A stretch of DNA of 28,757 nucleotides from a virus: IMG/VR virus record IMGVR_UViG_3300034104_001445, positions 1 to 28,757 of that record; one strand, 5' to 3'. The notes beneath the pieces are model-generated. The model was not told the DNA's origin. It saw nothing but the letters and a program-made list of their open reading frames with translations, and ran no database searches. Made by a program: the position numbers and the translations under genes. How positions within the stretch are numbered: position 1 is the first letter of the stretch; each line of letters opens with the position of its first letter. This document shows positions 20,249-28,757 of this stretch, in pieces.

Positions 20249-21400
20249 ATGGAGTTAAATTCAACAGTAATCTTTCAAAAGAATCACGAGGCACTAAATG
20301 ACTCAAGTCATAGGTTTATCATCAATGAAGGTGGCTCAAGGTCATCAAAGACCTACAGCTTATGTCAGCTGATAATAGTCTATTGCTTACAGAATCCTAA
20401 CAAGGTAGTGTCAATAATTCGTAAGACTTTTCCAGCATTGAGAGCTACTGTGATGCGTGACTTCTTAGAGATAATGAAGAGCTTAGAAATCTATGACGTG
20501 GCTAGACATAATAAGTCAGAGCACATCTACACATTTGGCAATGGCTCTATAGTTGAATTTTTCTCTGTGGATGATGAGCAAAAGATTAGAGGTAGGAAGC
20601 GTGACCTTGCATGGTGTAATGAAGCCAATGAGCTGTACTATGATGACTTCACTCAGCTAAACATGAGGACAGAAGGAAAGCTAATCTTTGACTACAATCC
20701 ATCTGAGAGCAACTCGTGGCTTTATGAGTTACCAACTGAGGAGTCAATCCTAATCAAGTCAACTTACAAAGACAATCCATTCCTACCTGACAGCATCAAG
20801 AGACAGATTGAAGACTTGAAGAGAACAGATGAGGCACAATATCAGATCTATGCACTAGGAGAGAAAGCTATCAGCAAAAGCAACATCTACAGCAATTGGT
20901 CATTTGTTAAGCATAGACCTGCTAAGTTTACTGACTATGTCTATGGCTTAGACTTTGGTTATAATCACCCTACCGCATTGGTCAGAGTCTACTGGAGAGA
21001 CAAAGACATCTACATTGAGCCAGTCATCTATGAGAGCTACTTGACCACTACTGACTTAATCGCTAGAATGGATCAATTAGGCATAGAGAAGAGCATCAAC
21101 ATACTAGCTGACTACTCAAGGCCTGAGACAATAGCTGAGATTGATAGAGCTGGTTATTACATTGAGAATGCTAACAAGGTAGTCAAGCAAGGGATAGATA
21201 ACATAAAGACCTTTGGTGTATTCTGTGAGGACCATCCAGCAATCAAGAAAGAATACGAGAACTACAAGTGGAAGAAAATAGGTGACACAATCACAGATGA
21301 GCCAGTCAAGTTATGGGATGATGCAATGGATGCTATCCGTTACGCAGCAACATACATCAAGAAAGAATATTTTACAGATGACAGCTATCTATCCTTCTAA
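20249..21400 (+). CDS. Terminase large subunit
   Basis: 383 aa from ATG 20249; a TTG at 20243 would add two residues. The ATPase has INEGGSRSSKTYSL with the Walker A GGSRSSKT (28-35), SIIRKTFPALRATVMRDF, and DLAWCNEANELYYDDF as Walker B with the catalytic Glu. The nuclease part has YGLDFGYNHPTALV (Asp near 234), ILADYSRPE (near 285) and WDDAMDAIRYA (near 356), the three acidic positions of the RNase H-like terminase nuclease. It is the packaging motor that docks on the portal. Length is slightly short for the family but all motifs are present. Confidence 0.93.
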   Translation: MELNSTVIFQKNHEALNDSSHRFIINEGGSRSSKTYSLCQLIIVYCLQNPNKVVSIIRKTFPALRATVMRDFLEIMKSLEIYDVARHNKSEHIYTFGNGSIVEFFSVDDEQKIRGRKRDLAWCNEANELYYDDFTQLNMRTEGKLIFDYNPSESNSWLYELPTEESILIKSTYKDNPFLPDSIKRQIEDLKRTDEAQYQIYALGEKAISKSNIYSNWSFVKHRPAKFTDYVYGLDFGYNHPTALVRVYWRDKDIYIEPVIYESYLTTTDLIARMDQLGIEKSINILADYSRPETIAEIDRAGYYIENANKVVKQGIDNIKTFGVFCEDHPAIKKEYENYKWKKIGDTITDEPVKLWDDAMDAIRYAATYIKKEYFTDDSYLSF

Positions 21401-21417
21401 TTGAAATCATTTAAAAG

Positions 21418-21428
21418 TACAATATAGG
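21418..21428 (+). promoter_or_regulatory. Putative phage late promoter element TACAATATAGG, copy 4
   Basis: TACAATATAGG plus T, then the ATG of the first tail gene at 21430. It begins 17 nt after the terminase stop. The upstream context is closest to copy 2 (both have TAATT..AAAT and end AAG before the element). Confidence 0.6.
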
Positions 21429-21429
21429 T

Positions 21430-22926
21430 ATGGCAACAACAATCATAGCACAGCCTCAAGACTTCACTCCAGCATACAATGAGTGCAAGTTTATCATTGA
21501 CTCAACTAACAAGAATAAGTCAGGCTTCAGATATATTTTTGAGGTGTTTGACTCAGTGACCAATGATAGAATAGGATACTATAAAGCACTACCAACTTAT
21601 GGCACTGGCTATGGTGAACAAGATTTATCTAAGCTATTAAGCAACTCAGTGAGCTTTGACTTCAATCCTTCAATCACTACTTTCTATGATGCGTCAAATA
21701 GTTACTTTGGCTATGATGTTAAGTTTGGTGAGGAGTATATTTTTGACATGAGCTATACAGCATCTCTTACAGATAATGGTGGCAATGTACGCATCACAGC
21801 TACACATCCATTCCAAGTAGGTGACCAGATTAACATCGTGCAAGGTGTAGGTGGAGCAGCTGCCAATCCTGGTGTTGAGGGGTTGCATACTGTGATAGCT
21901 ATCACTGGCACAACTAACTTCACAATTAATGCACTATGGTCAGGAGTCACAGATGCTACTATCAATGGAGTAGTTGAGTATGCTGATAAGAGAAAGACTA
22001 TAGACTTAGACATAATCTCTACACTTGATAAATTTGTTTTCAATGGTGTTTATTCATGGCTTGACTTTCCTTATTGGGATGAGCTAGACTATGAGCTTGA
22101 TGGTGTGACTAAGGAATGGCTAACAGACCAGCCTCAATCATTTAGCTCAACACCTGGTCAAGATTTATGGTTAAACATGCGTGGCTTTGGTGTTGCACCA
22201 GCTGGCAAGGTATACTTTCAAAATGATAATGGTGATTTATTCTCTAAGGTAGTAGCTGGCACTGAGACTATCAAAGGTGTGGCAGTTGGTCCTAATAACT
22301 ATGGCTCACTTACATTGATTAGTGGCACTGCTCCATTGGTAAAGAATGACACTAAGAGCTATGAGGTTTGGTATGTTGATGGACTTACACCAACACAAAA
22401 GTCAATCAAGTATAAGGTAAACATAGATAGAAGGATGTTAATCTCTGAGAGTCACATTGTGTTCTTAGATAGATTAGGCTCATGGAGTAGTTTTGCTTTC
22501 CAGCTTAAGAGCTATGAAAGAGGCAACATCAATAGACAGACTTACAATCAAGATGTACCTGGTGCAGTTGTTGATGGTCAGTGGGGGTATAAAAGTTATG
22601 AACAAGGTACTATCAACATTAACACTGAGGTGACTAAGTTAGTTGACTTATCAACAAATTACATGACAGAAGAGGAGGGTGTGTACTTTCAGCAGTTGTT
22701 GACATCACCACAAACTTACATTAAGAATGTACTCTATCGCATCACAGAAGATGGAGCTGTACTATTCGATGAGGCTGGCTGTATTATTCACGTACCTGAG
22801 TCAACAGAGTATGTCAGCTGTAATGTTACCACTACCAACTTTGAGGTGTATCAACAAAGAAACAAGAATCTAATCAAGCAATCTATTCAAGTAAGGATAG
22901 GCAACAACGACATAATCAATGGTTAA
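21430..22926 (+). CDS. Probable tail or baseplate structural protein, 498 aa
   Basis: Almost entirely beta-rich, with no membrane segment or catalytic motif. Segments such as MATTIIAQPQDFTPAYNECK, SFDFNPSITTFYDASNSYFG and the repeated SYERGNI/SYEQGTI (residues about 360-395) suggest stacked beta-sandwich domains. It overlaps the next large tail gene by 8 nt and lies upstream of the tape measure, so it is probably part of the distal tail. The exact piece is not recognisable. Confidence 0.7.
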   Translation: MATTIIAQPQDFTPAYNECKFIIDSTNKNKSGFRYIFEVFDSVTNDRIGYYKALPTYGTGYGEQDLSKLLSNSVSFDFNPSITTFYDASNSYFGYDVKFGEEYIFDMSYTASLTDNGGNVRITATHPFQVGDQINIVQGVGGAAANPGVEGLHTVIAITGTTNFTINALWSGVTDATINGVVEYADKRKTIDLDIISTLDKFVFNGVYSWLDFPYWDELDYELDGVTKEWLTDQPQSFSSTPGQDLWLNMRGFGVAPAGKVYFQNDNGDLFSKVVAGTETIKGVAVGPNNYGSLTLISGTAPLVKNDTKSYEVWYVDGLTPTQKSIKYKVNIDRRMLISESHIVFLDRLGSWSSFAFQLKSYERGNINRQTYNQDVPGAVVDGQWGYKSYEQGTININTEVTKLVDLSTNYMTEEEGVYFQQLLTSPQTYIKNVLYRITEDGAVLFDEAGCIIHVPESTEYVSCNVTTTNFEVYQQRNKNLIKQSIQVRIGNNDIING

Positions 22927-25720
22927 AATAGTTCTACCTAATGGAGTGCTTGATGTATCTGAGAATCTTGCACTACCTATCACATTTAGTGTTGGTGACA
23001 TTAGAGATTTATCCTCACGCAAGGGGACATTCTCTAAGACCATCACACTAGCTGGCACTAAGAATAACAACGATCTACTTGGTCACTACTATGATGTCAA
23101 CATACAAGCCGGCACATTCAACATCAACACACTAACAAAGTGTCAAATCATTCAGAATGGTGTACCTATTTTAGATGAGGCACTATTGCAATTGGTAAGT
23201 GTCAACAAGCTACAGACTAACACCAGGTATGAAGATGAGGTAAGCTATGAAGTATTAATCAAGGATAGTAGAGCTGAGTTCTTCACAGCTATCACAAATG
23301 CTAACTTAACTGACTTAGACTTCTCTGACTTGGACCATGTGTTTAGCTCTACAAATATTGCAGGCTCATTTAGTAACACTGTGGCTGATGGCTACAAGTA
23401 TGTCATGCCGTATATCAATAGTAATGACTACAATGCTAATGACTTCAAGCCAGCAATCTATGCTAAGACTTACTTTGATAGAATCTTTGCTGTGGCTGGT
23501 TTCACATACACCTGGAATGAGTTAACATCAGCTCACTTTGATAAGTTGTTAATTCCTTACAATGGTGACAAGAATAATCAAGATTATGAAGATTATAAAG
23601 TAGAGGCTACCAACACATGGACCACAAGCTATGTTCAACCTACTGGATACAATAATACATTTGAGGAGCTTATTGACTCAGGATGGTCAGAGGTTACAGA
23701 TGCACAGAATATCTTTGACCCTACTACTGGAGAGTATTCAACACCATTTAGCACTAATGCTGTGGCTAGTGAGAATTACTCCTATGGCTTAGCAATTGGT
23801 GGAACTATAACATTAGAGAACACAAGTGGAGGTAATGCTAGATTGAGAACACCAGGTACTTTCTTAGATTTTGGATATAAAAAATATAGAGTATATGCTA
23901 GAGTACAAGTAGCTGGTAACACAAATGCTATCATTGTGTATGGATCAAGTGTTATTGTTAATTACTTTACTGGCTCTCCATTACCTAATGGCAATACTAC
24001 TATCTTATCATTCTCAGACACTTTGACTATTCCAGCAGTTGTGAATGGTGTAATATTAGGAATCACTGCATCAGATATTCAGATTCTTGAGATAGGTGTT
24101 GAGATTTATCCTGTATACAGTTATACTGATGATACACAATTACCTTATAATACATTGTGGTATACTTTTAGTGGTACGACATTAGCACCAGTTAATGTAG
24201 TGCTTGACTTGATATCTATTAACATGGTTATTCTACCAAGTAACAACATACAAGTAACTGGTAGTACACTTAACATCAACCAATACGTACCAAAAGAGAT
24301 CAAGCAGTCTGACTTTGTTAAGTCTATCCTACAGATGTACAACTTGTATGTTGAGCAAGATGTTAACAATCCTTACAATCTAATCTTAAGACATCGTGAT
24401 GAGTACTATGATTCAGGAGCTGAGAAAGACTGGAGTAGAAAGTTAGCTAAGGATAAGGACCAACAGTTAATTTTCCTTCCTGACTTGACTAACAAGAAGC
24501 TCAAGCTCACTTATGCACCTGACACAGATGAGTTCAACACAATGTACACTCAAGCTACTAGTGAGATTTATGGTCAGTTAGAGTATACATTTGACAATGA
24601 GTATGTGAAGGATGTATCTACTCAGGAGTTGATATTCTCACCTACACCAGTATTCTTGACTTCATTTGGAGCTTATGTACCAGCTATCATTGGAGCATCA
24701 CCTAACACTAACATCCGTATCTTGTATGATGGTGGCTTGCAATCTTGTCAGCCATTTGACATCTTAGACTTTGGCACAACTGGTGAGTTTGGCTTGACTG
24801 ACTATCCAATGTTGGGACATTTCGACAATGCGTCGACACCTAGCTTTGATATCAACTTTGGCACTAATGACTTTTACTTCTATGAGCCTATATCACTGAC
24901 AGCTAATAACCTATACAATCTATATTGGAGAAGGACAGTTAATCAGATTAATGTAGGCAAGATGCTGATAGCTATGTTTGACTTGACTGAGCTAGACATC
25001 CAATCACTTAAGCTGAATGATAAGATATACATAGACAACTCCTGGTGGAATATCAACAAGATTCAAGATTATAATGGCAATCAGAGACAACTCACTAAGG
25101 TAGAGTTAATCAGCATTGACACTGAGATAGACCTTGCACCATTTAAGACTGGCTTAGGTAGGCCATTTGGTGATGTAATGATAGGAGTAGGAGTAGATGC
25201 ATTGGTAGGTAAAAATACTTTTAACAACAATGTCATCTTACCAGGTGCGAATGCTCAAGTCTTTGGTAAGGGGAATGTGGTCACAGCTGGTACAAAAGGA
25301 ATCATAGTAGGTGATGGTCAGACCTTGAGTAGTGATGGTATGGTAGTAAGCAACCTGACAGTCACTGGCACAATCAATGGAGCTGTGGTGACACCTTACA
25401 AGAAATATGTAGCCTTGCTTAATCAAGTTGGTACTAATGCTCCTACAGCAATTGTCTTAGAAAATACATTTAGTGAGATACCTACATTCTCAAGGACTTC
25501 TACTGGAGTCTATAAGCTAGAATTGATTGACGCATTCACATTAAATAAAACATTTATAGTAAGTGGCTCAGCTGATGTTAGTGGTGGAACTGGTGACTTT
25601 GCTACAGTAATTGCTAGAAGGTTTGATGAGGATACAATCACTTTGTATACTTACGATAATTTTACATCATCAGACAATATGCTTGTTAACACATCAATAG
25701 AAATTAGAGTTTATGAATGA
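22919..25720 (+). CDS. Large tail-tip/baseplate protein with fibre-like C-terminus, 933 aa
   Basis: The N-terminal region opens with a beta-rich domain (LPNGVLDVSENLALPITFSV, then a FSKTITLAGTKNNN segment) of a type found in baseplate proteins. The middle is mixed, with a hub-like part around residues 460-600. The last 170 residues resemble fibre tips: a short beta-helix (VVTAGTKGIIVGDGQTLSSD, then NLTVTGTING) and a terminal sandwich with APTAIVLENTFSEIPTFSRT, a segment type common in Bacteroidota phage tail proteins. It probably combines tail-tip and receptor-binding functions. It overlaps the tape-measure gene by 8 nt. Confidence 0.72.
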   Translation: MVKIVLPNGVLDVSENLALPITFSVGDIRDLSSRKGTFSKTITLAGTKNNNDLLGHYYDVNIQAGTFNINTLTKCQIIQNGVPILDEALLQLVSVNKLQTNTRYEDEVSYEVLIKDSRAEFFTAITNANLTDLDFSDLDHVFSSTNIAGSFSNTVADGYKYVMPYINSNDYNANDFKPAIYAKTYFDRIFAVAGFTYTWNELTSAHFDKLLIPYNGDKNNQDYEDYKVEATNTWTTSYVQPTGYNNTFEELIDSGWSEVTDAQNIFDPTTGEYSTPFSTNAVASENYSYGLAIGGTITLENTSGGNARLRTPGTFLDFGYKKYRVYARVQVAGNTNAIIVYGSSVIVNYFTGSPLPNGNTTILSFSDTLTIPAVVNGVILGITASDIQILEIGVEIYPVYSYTDDTQLPYNTLWYTFSGTTLAPVNVVLDLISINMVILPSNNIQVTGSTLNINQYVPKEIKQSDFVKSILQMYNLYVEQDVNNPYNLILRHRDEYYDSGAEKDWSRKLAKDKDQQLIFLPDLTNKKLKLTYAPDTDEFNTMYTQATSEIYGQLEYTFDNEYVKDVSTQELIFSPTPVFLTSFGAYVPAIIGASPNTNIRILYDGGLQSCQPFDILDFGTTGEFGLTDYPMLGHFDNASTPSFDINFGTNDFYFYEPISLTANNLYNLYWRRTVNQINVGKMLIAMFDLTELDIQSLKLNDKIYIDNSWWNINKIQDYNGNQRQLTKVELISIDTEIDLAPFKTGLGRPFGDVMIGVGVDALVGKNTFNNNVILPGANAQVFGKGNVVTAGTKGIIVGDGQTLSSDGMVVSNLTVTGTINGAVVTPYKKYVALLNQVGTNAPTAIVLENTFSEIPTFSRTSTGVYKLELIDAFTLNKTFIVSGSADVSGGTGDFATVIARRFDEDTITLYTYDNFTSSDNMLVNTSIEIRVYE

Positions 25721-28292
25721 AGTTGAAATACCATTAAAGATAACTGGCATAGGTGCCATTAAAGCTGAATTAAGGGAATTAAAGGGTGCTATTGCTGATG
25801 CAACTGATCCGGAACAAATTGCCAAGTTATCACAGAGAGCTGGGGAGCTGAAAGATAAACTATCTGATGCTAATGAGGCTGTTAATAATTTTGCTACTGG
25901 TTCTAAGTTTGAACAAGTCAGCAACTCATTAGGTGGTATTAAAGACTCATTGCTATCCTTAGACTTTGCAGAAGCTCAACAAAAAGCTCAAGTTTTTGCT
26001 AGTGCATTAGGGAACGTCAATCCAAAAGAGATAGCGGCAGGATTCAAAGCCTTCACTGGAGTCATTAAGACTATGGGTAGTGCATTTGTTAAGTTAGGAG
26101 TACAGATACTTGCTAATCCTATTTTTCTATTGGTAGCTGTGATAGTTGCTATAGTTGCTGCAGTTGTTATGGTCCTTAAGTATTTTGGTGTACTTGATGC
26201 TGTACTTAAGGCATTGATGGCTCCTATCAATTTAATCATTGATGGATTCAAAGCATTGACTGACATGTTAGGATTGACAAGTTTTGCAGCTGAAGAAAAT
26301 GCAGAGGTTGTTAAGAAGACTGAGGAGGCTAAAAGAGAGGCAATGAATGAAACCTTTGCCAATAGAAAGAAAGTAGCTGAGATGACTGCTACAATGAGCA
26401 GAGAAGAGATAGCTATGATGGAGGAGTTGACTGGTGTACAGATTGACACATCTAAGTCATCATTTGACATTGAGAATCAAAGATTAGAAAATAATCAAAA
26501 ATCACTACAAGCACAACTTGACTCACTACAAGCTATAGAAGATGCTGGTGGTGAACTTACTGATGAGCAAATTAAGGATAGAGAAAAGCTCAAAGATGAG
26601 TATAAGAAGAATAATCAAGCAATAGAGGAGAACGAAAGAGCTAGAGCTAAGGCAATCATAGACATCAATCAGAGACAGAATGACTTGTTAATTAAGTCAC
26701 GCATGAGGTTAATGACTGATGAGAATGAAAGAGCTAAGGCACAATTAAAACTTGACCAGGAGAAAGAGATTAAAGAGCTCAACATCTTGATTAGAAATGC
26801 TAAGGTATTAGGTCAATCTACCAAAGGATTTGAAGAGGCTAAATTAAACACTAAAGCATTTTATGCAGCAGAAGCTACTAAGATAGATACTAGAGTTGCT
26901 GATGAGACTAAGAAGGCGGCTGAGAAACAACGCAAAGAGAATGCTGATAGACAGAAAGCTAACTATGAAAGCTATGTTAAGTCATTAGAGCAAAAGTTAA
27001 AAGCTACTAAAGACTCTAATAAAGTACTAATCTTAGCTACAGAAGAAGGTACTCAATCAAGAGTAGATGCTGAGGTCAAAGCACTCCAGGTAGAAGTTGA
27101 CTACATGGCTAAAAATGCTAAGGCTTTTAAACTTAGTCAGGATCAATTAACAATCATTAGAGCTGAGACACTTAAGCAACAAGAAAAACTACAAGAAGAC
27201 TACAATAAGAAGGTCACTGATGCAACCAATAAAGAGAATCTAGCTAAGGCACAGAATGACTTGTTAACAGCTAGTACAGATGAGGCTAAACTAGATGCTA
27301 AGATTAAGCTACTTGAAGCTGAGGCTAAGGTTAAACTACAGAATGAAGAGTTAACAGCTATTGAGATAAAGAATATCAATGACCAGTTAGTAGTTGATTT
27401 GGGTGTAGTTGAAAAAGCTAAGACTGATTTAGCATTTGAGAAGACAAAAAAATTAATTGATGCTGAAAAATTAAGAGTTGAGACTGCACTATCATTAGCG
27501 GCTTTTGAGCTTGAAAGATTTAAAGGCAACAAGGATGAGGAGATAAGACTTAACAATGAATTCTTAGCTAAACAACTTACAGCATTAGATGCACAGAAAT
27601 TAGCTGAGCTTAACAACTTGAATCTATCTGAGACTGAAAAAGAAGCTATCAGAGAAAAGTATAGACAAGCTAAAATCACAGCAGAAGAAGCTACAGCTAA
27701 GAAGATTGAAGAGATTGAAGCTGAAGCTACAGCTAAGACCTTAAAGAACATTAATGATGGCTTTGATACTACTAAGCAAGCACTAGGAGCTATCACAAGC
27801 ATGCAAGAAATTACTAACAGAAACAAGTTGAAAAATGTTGAGAAAGGTAGTAAGCAAGAAGAGGCTATCCTTAAGCAACAATTTGAGCAACAGAAAAAAA
27901 TGAACTTAGCAATGGCTGCAATCAATGGAGCTCAAGCTATCTTAGCAATCTTATCAGTACCTGACTTCACTCTAGGTATTGCATCAGGTATAAGAATAGC
28001 CGCATCTATAGCAGCAACTGCCGCATCTATTTCAGCTATATCATCTACATCTTTTGAAGGTGGTGGCAATGCTCCTACACCAGTAAGTGGTAACACTACA
28101 CAATCTAACATTGGACAGATGGCAACACCTAACATGTTTGGTAACAGCAATAATGCTAACAATGTAGGTAACAATGGCAATAGTAATGACCAATCAACAC
28201 CTAACTTCACAGTCACAGCTGTAGTTAGTGAGACTGAAATGACAAGCACACAAAATAGAGTTAAACGCATCCAAAGAAACGCTGAATTATGA
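25713..28292 (+). CDS. Tail tape measure protein
   Basis: 859 aa. After a helical N-terminus, one strong membrane segment lies at residues about 135-158 (NPIFLLVAVIVAIVAAVVMV), followed by an amphipathic stretch. Residues 195-710 are almost continuous charged coiled coil rich in Ala, Lys and Glu. A second hydrophobic Ala/Ile-rich region lies near 735-780 (GIRIAASIAATAASISAIS), and the tail is Gly/Asn-rich. This is the standard layout of a tape measure, which sets tail length and reaches the host membrane on infection. By the rough 1.5 angstrom per residue rule, the tail would be about 130 nm. Confidence 0.9.
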   Translation: MNEVEIPLKITGIGAIKAELRELKGAIADATDPEQIAKLSQRAGELKDKLSDANEAVNNFATGSKFEQVSNSLGGIKDSLLSLDFAEAQQKAQVFASALGNVNPKEIAAGFKAFTGVIKTMGSAFVKLGVQILANPIFLLVAVIVAIVAAVVMVLKYFGVLDAVLKALMAPINLIIDGFKALTDMLGLTSFAAEENAEVVKKTEEAKREAMNETFANRKKVAEMTATMSREEIAMMEELTGVQIDTSKSSFDIENQRLENNQKSLQAQLDSLQAIEDAGGELTDEQIKDREKLKDEYKKNNQAIEENERARAKAIIDINQRQNDLLIKSRMRLMTDENERAKAQLKLDQEKEIKELNILIRNAKVLGQSTKGFEEAKLNTKAFYAAEATKIDTRVADETKKAAEKQRKENADRQKANYESYVKSLEQKLKATKDSNKVLILATEEGTQSRVDAEVKALQVEVDYMAKNAKAFKLSQDQLTIIRAETLKQQEKLQEDYNKKVTDATNKENLAKAQNDLLTASTDEAKLDAKIKLLEAEAKVKLQNEELTAIEIKNINDQLVVDLGVVEKAKTDLAFEKTKKLIDAEKLRVETALSLAAFELERFKGNKDEEIRLNNEFLAKQLTALDAQKLAELNNLNLSETEKEAIREKYRQAKITAEEATAKKIEEIEAEATAKTLKNINDGFDTTKQALGAITSMQEITNRNKLKNVEKGSKQEEAILKQQFEQQKKMNLAMAAINGAQAILAILSVPDFTLGIASGIRIAASIAATAASISAISSTSFEGGGNAPTPVSGNTTQSNIGQMATPNMFGNSNNANNVGNNGNSNDQSTPNFTVTAVVSETEMTSTQNRVKRIQRNAEL

Positions 28293-28757
28293 CAAGTTAT
28301 CAAGCACTAATAAACAAGATTGAAGCATTTTACAACGATCACCTACAAGTTAAAAAGGTAGGTAGTGATTTCAATGAGCAACTTCCTAACTTTGCCACTA
28401 AGGATGAGAGGTATCCATTAGTTTTTATCACTCCAATTGTGGCATCTACTACAATGGATGTGAACACTATCAGCTTAGAGGTGTATTGCTTAGACATTAT
28501 TCAGAAGGATAGAGCTAACATCACTGTTATTCTTTCAGACTGTCATCAGATTCTAGTGGACTTAATCAACTATTTTAATTTTAGCAATGATTACTCCTTT
28601 GATATTGTAGGCTCACCTTCTATCACTCCATTGAATAATCAGCTACTAGATTATGCTGCAGGATGGGTGATGACATTAGATGTTGACATCAGTAATTGGA
28701 CTAATTGCCAAGTGCCTCTTAAGTTTCCAGTAGTGGTAGGTTGTGAAACTATATCAG
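28289..28757 (+). CDS. Conserved virion protein, truncated by the window end
   Basis: The ATG at 28289 overlaps the tape-measure stop (ATGA); 156 residues are visible with no stop. NEQLPNFATKDERYPLVFIT, SLEVYCLDIIQKDRANITVILSDCHQILVDL and LDYAAGWVMTLDVDISNWTNC form a pattern I recognise from Bacteroidota phages, an alpha/beta protein of tail-terminator or completion size placed in the tail operon. The role is a guess from context. If the window ends are joined, the frame continues into the fibre-like open frame at 1-662, giving 376 aa in all. Confidence 0.65.
   Translation, partial: MTSYQALINKIEAFYNDHLQVKKVGSDFNEQLPNFATKDERYPLVFITPIVASTTMDVNTISLEVYCLDIIQKDRANITVILSDCHQILVDLINYFNFSNDYSFDIVGSPSITPLNNQLLDYAAGWVMTLDVDISNWTNCQVPLKFPVVVGCETIS

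Noticed and set aside
25988-26470. Minus-strand open frame of 160 codons
   Set aside because: Also antisense to the tape measure coding region, with low-complexity Ser/Ala/Thr/Ile composition.
27200-27925. Minus-strand open frame of 241 codons opposite the tape measure gene
   Set aside because: It is rich in Ser, Leu and Phe, as expected from the antisense of an Ala/Lys/Glu coiled-coil gene, and has no promoter or plausible context.
27932-28303. Minus-strand open frame of 123 codons near the tape measure end
   Set aside because: Its Leu/Val/Asp runs mirror the Asn/Gly/Ala-rich sense strand; no support as a gene.

Overview
The window is a tailed phage genome, or a prophage, of a Bacteroidota host, with a siphovirus-like gene set. 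Three things point to the host. It is AT-rich, with roughly one third GC judged by eye. Starts lack Shine-Dalgarno sequences and genes are chained by ATGA or TAATG overlaps. The best promoters have the Bacteroidota form TTTG/TTG, about 19 nt, then TAnnTTTG. Almost every module of a complete phage is present. The last open frame at the right edge would continue in frame into the open frame at the left edge if the ends were joined, so this may be one whole circularly permuted genome cut inside a single gene. I cannot prove this from the sequence.

Layout. 1-1281 (+): C-terminal part of a tail-fibre-like protein and two small unknown genes. 1270-2521 (-): two overlapping, apparently paralogous genes, the only convincing minus-strand genes. 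2566-8861 (+): prohead protease, major capsid protein, probable tail tube protein, a small structural protein, portal, head-completion-like protein, then a lysis cassette (two holin-like membrane proteins, a 24-aa membrane peptide, a CHAP/NlpC-like endolysin) and a charged 20-residue-repeat protein, closed by a terminator. 8974-12348 (+): early operon of small proteins behind a textbook host promoter, with an HNH endonuclease and a DnaA-domain-IV-like protein. 12342-12517: iteron-like and palindromic repeats, the best origin candidate. 12527-12667: a promoter and two-hairpin terminator unit, a candidate small RNA or attenuator. 12683-16052: primase/helicase, VRR-NUC nuclease and small genes. 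16057-18495: second early promoter, ERF annealing protein, YqaJ-type exonuclease, DUF3127-like OB-fold protein, membrane protein and HTH protein. 18538-19461: small conserved genes and a sigma-70-like factor. 19466-28757: terminase subunits, tail proteins, tape measure protein and a truncated virion gene.

How it may work. Early and replication genes have host-type promoters. Four copies of a different 11-nt element, TACAATATAGG, lie only in front of late blocks: protease/capsid, portal, terminase and tail. Three of them end one base before an ATG. The phage also encodes a sigma-70-like protein. The simplest model is a self-encoded late sigma factor that reads TACAATATAGG and makes near-leaderless late mRNAs. 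This is an inference, but it makes specific testable predictions and is the most interesting signal here.
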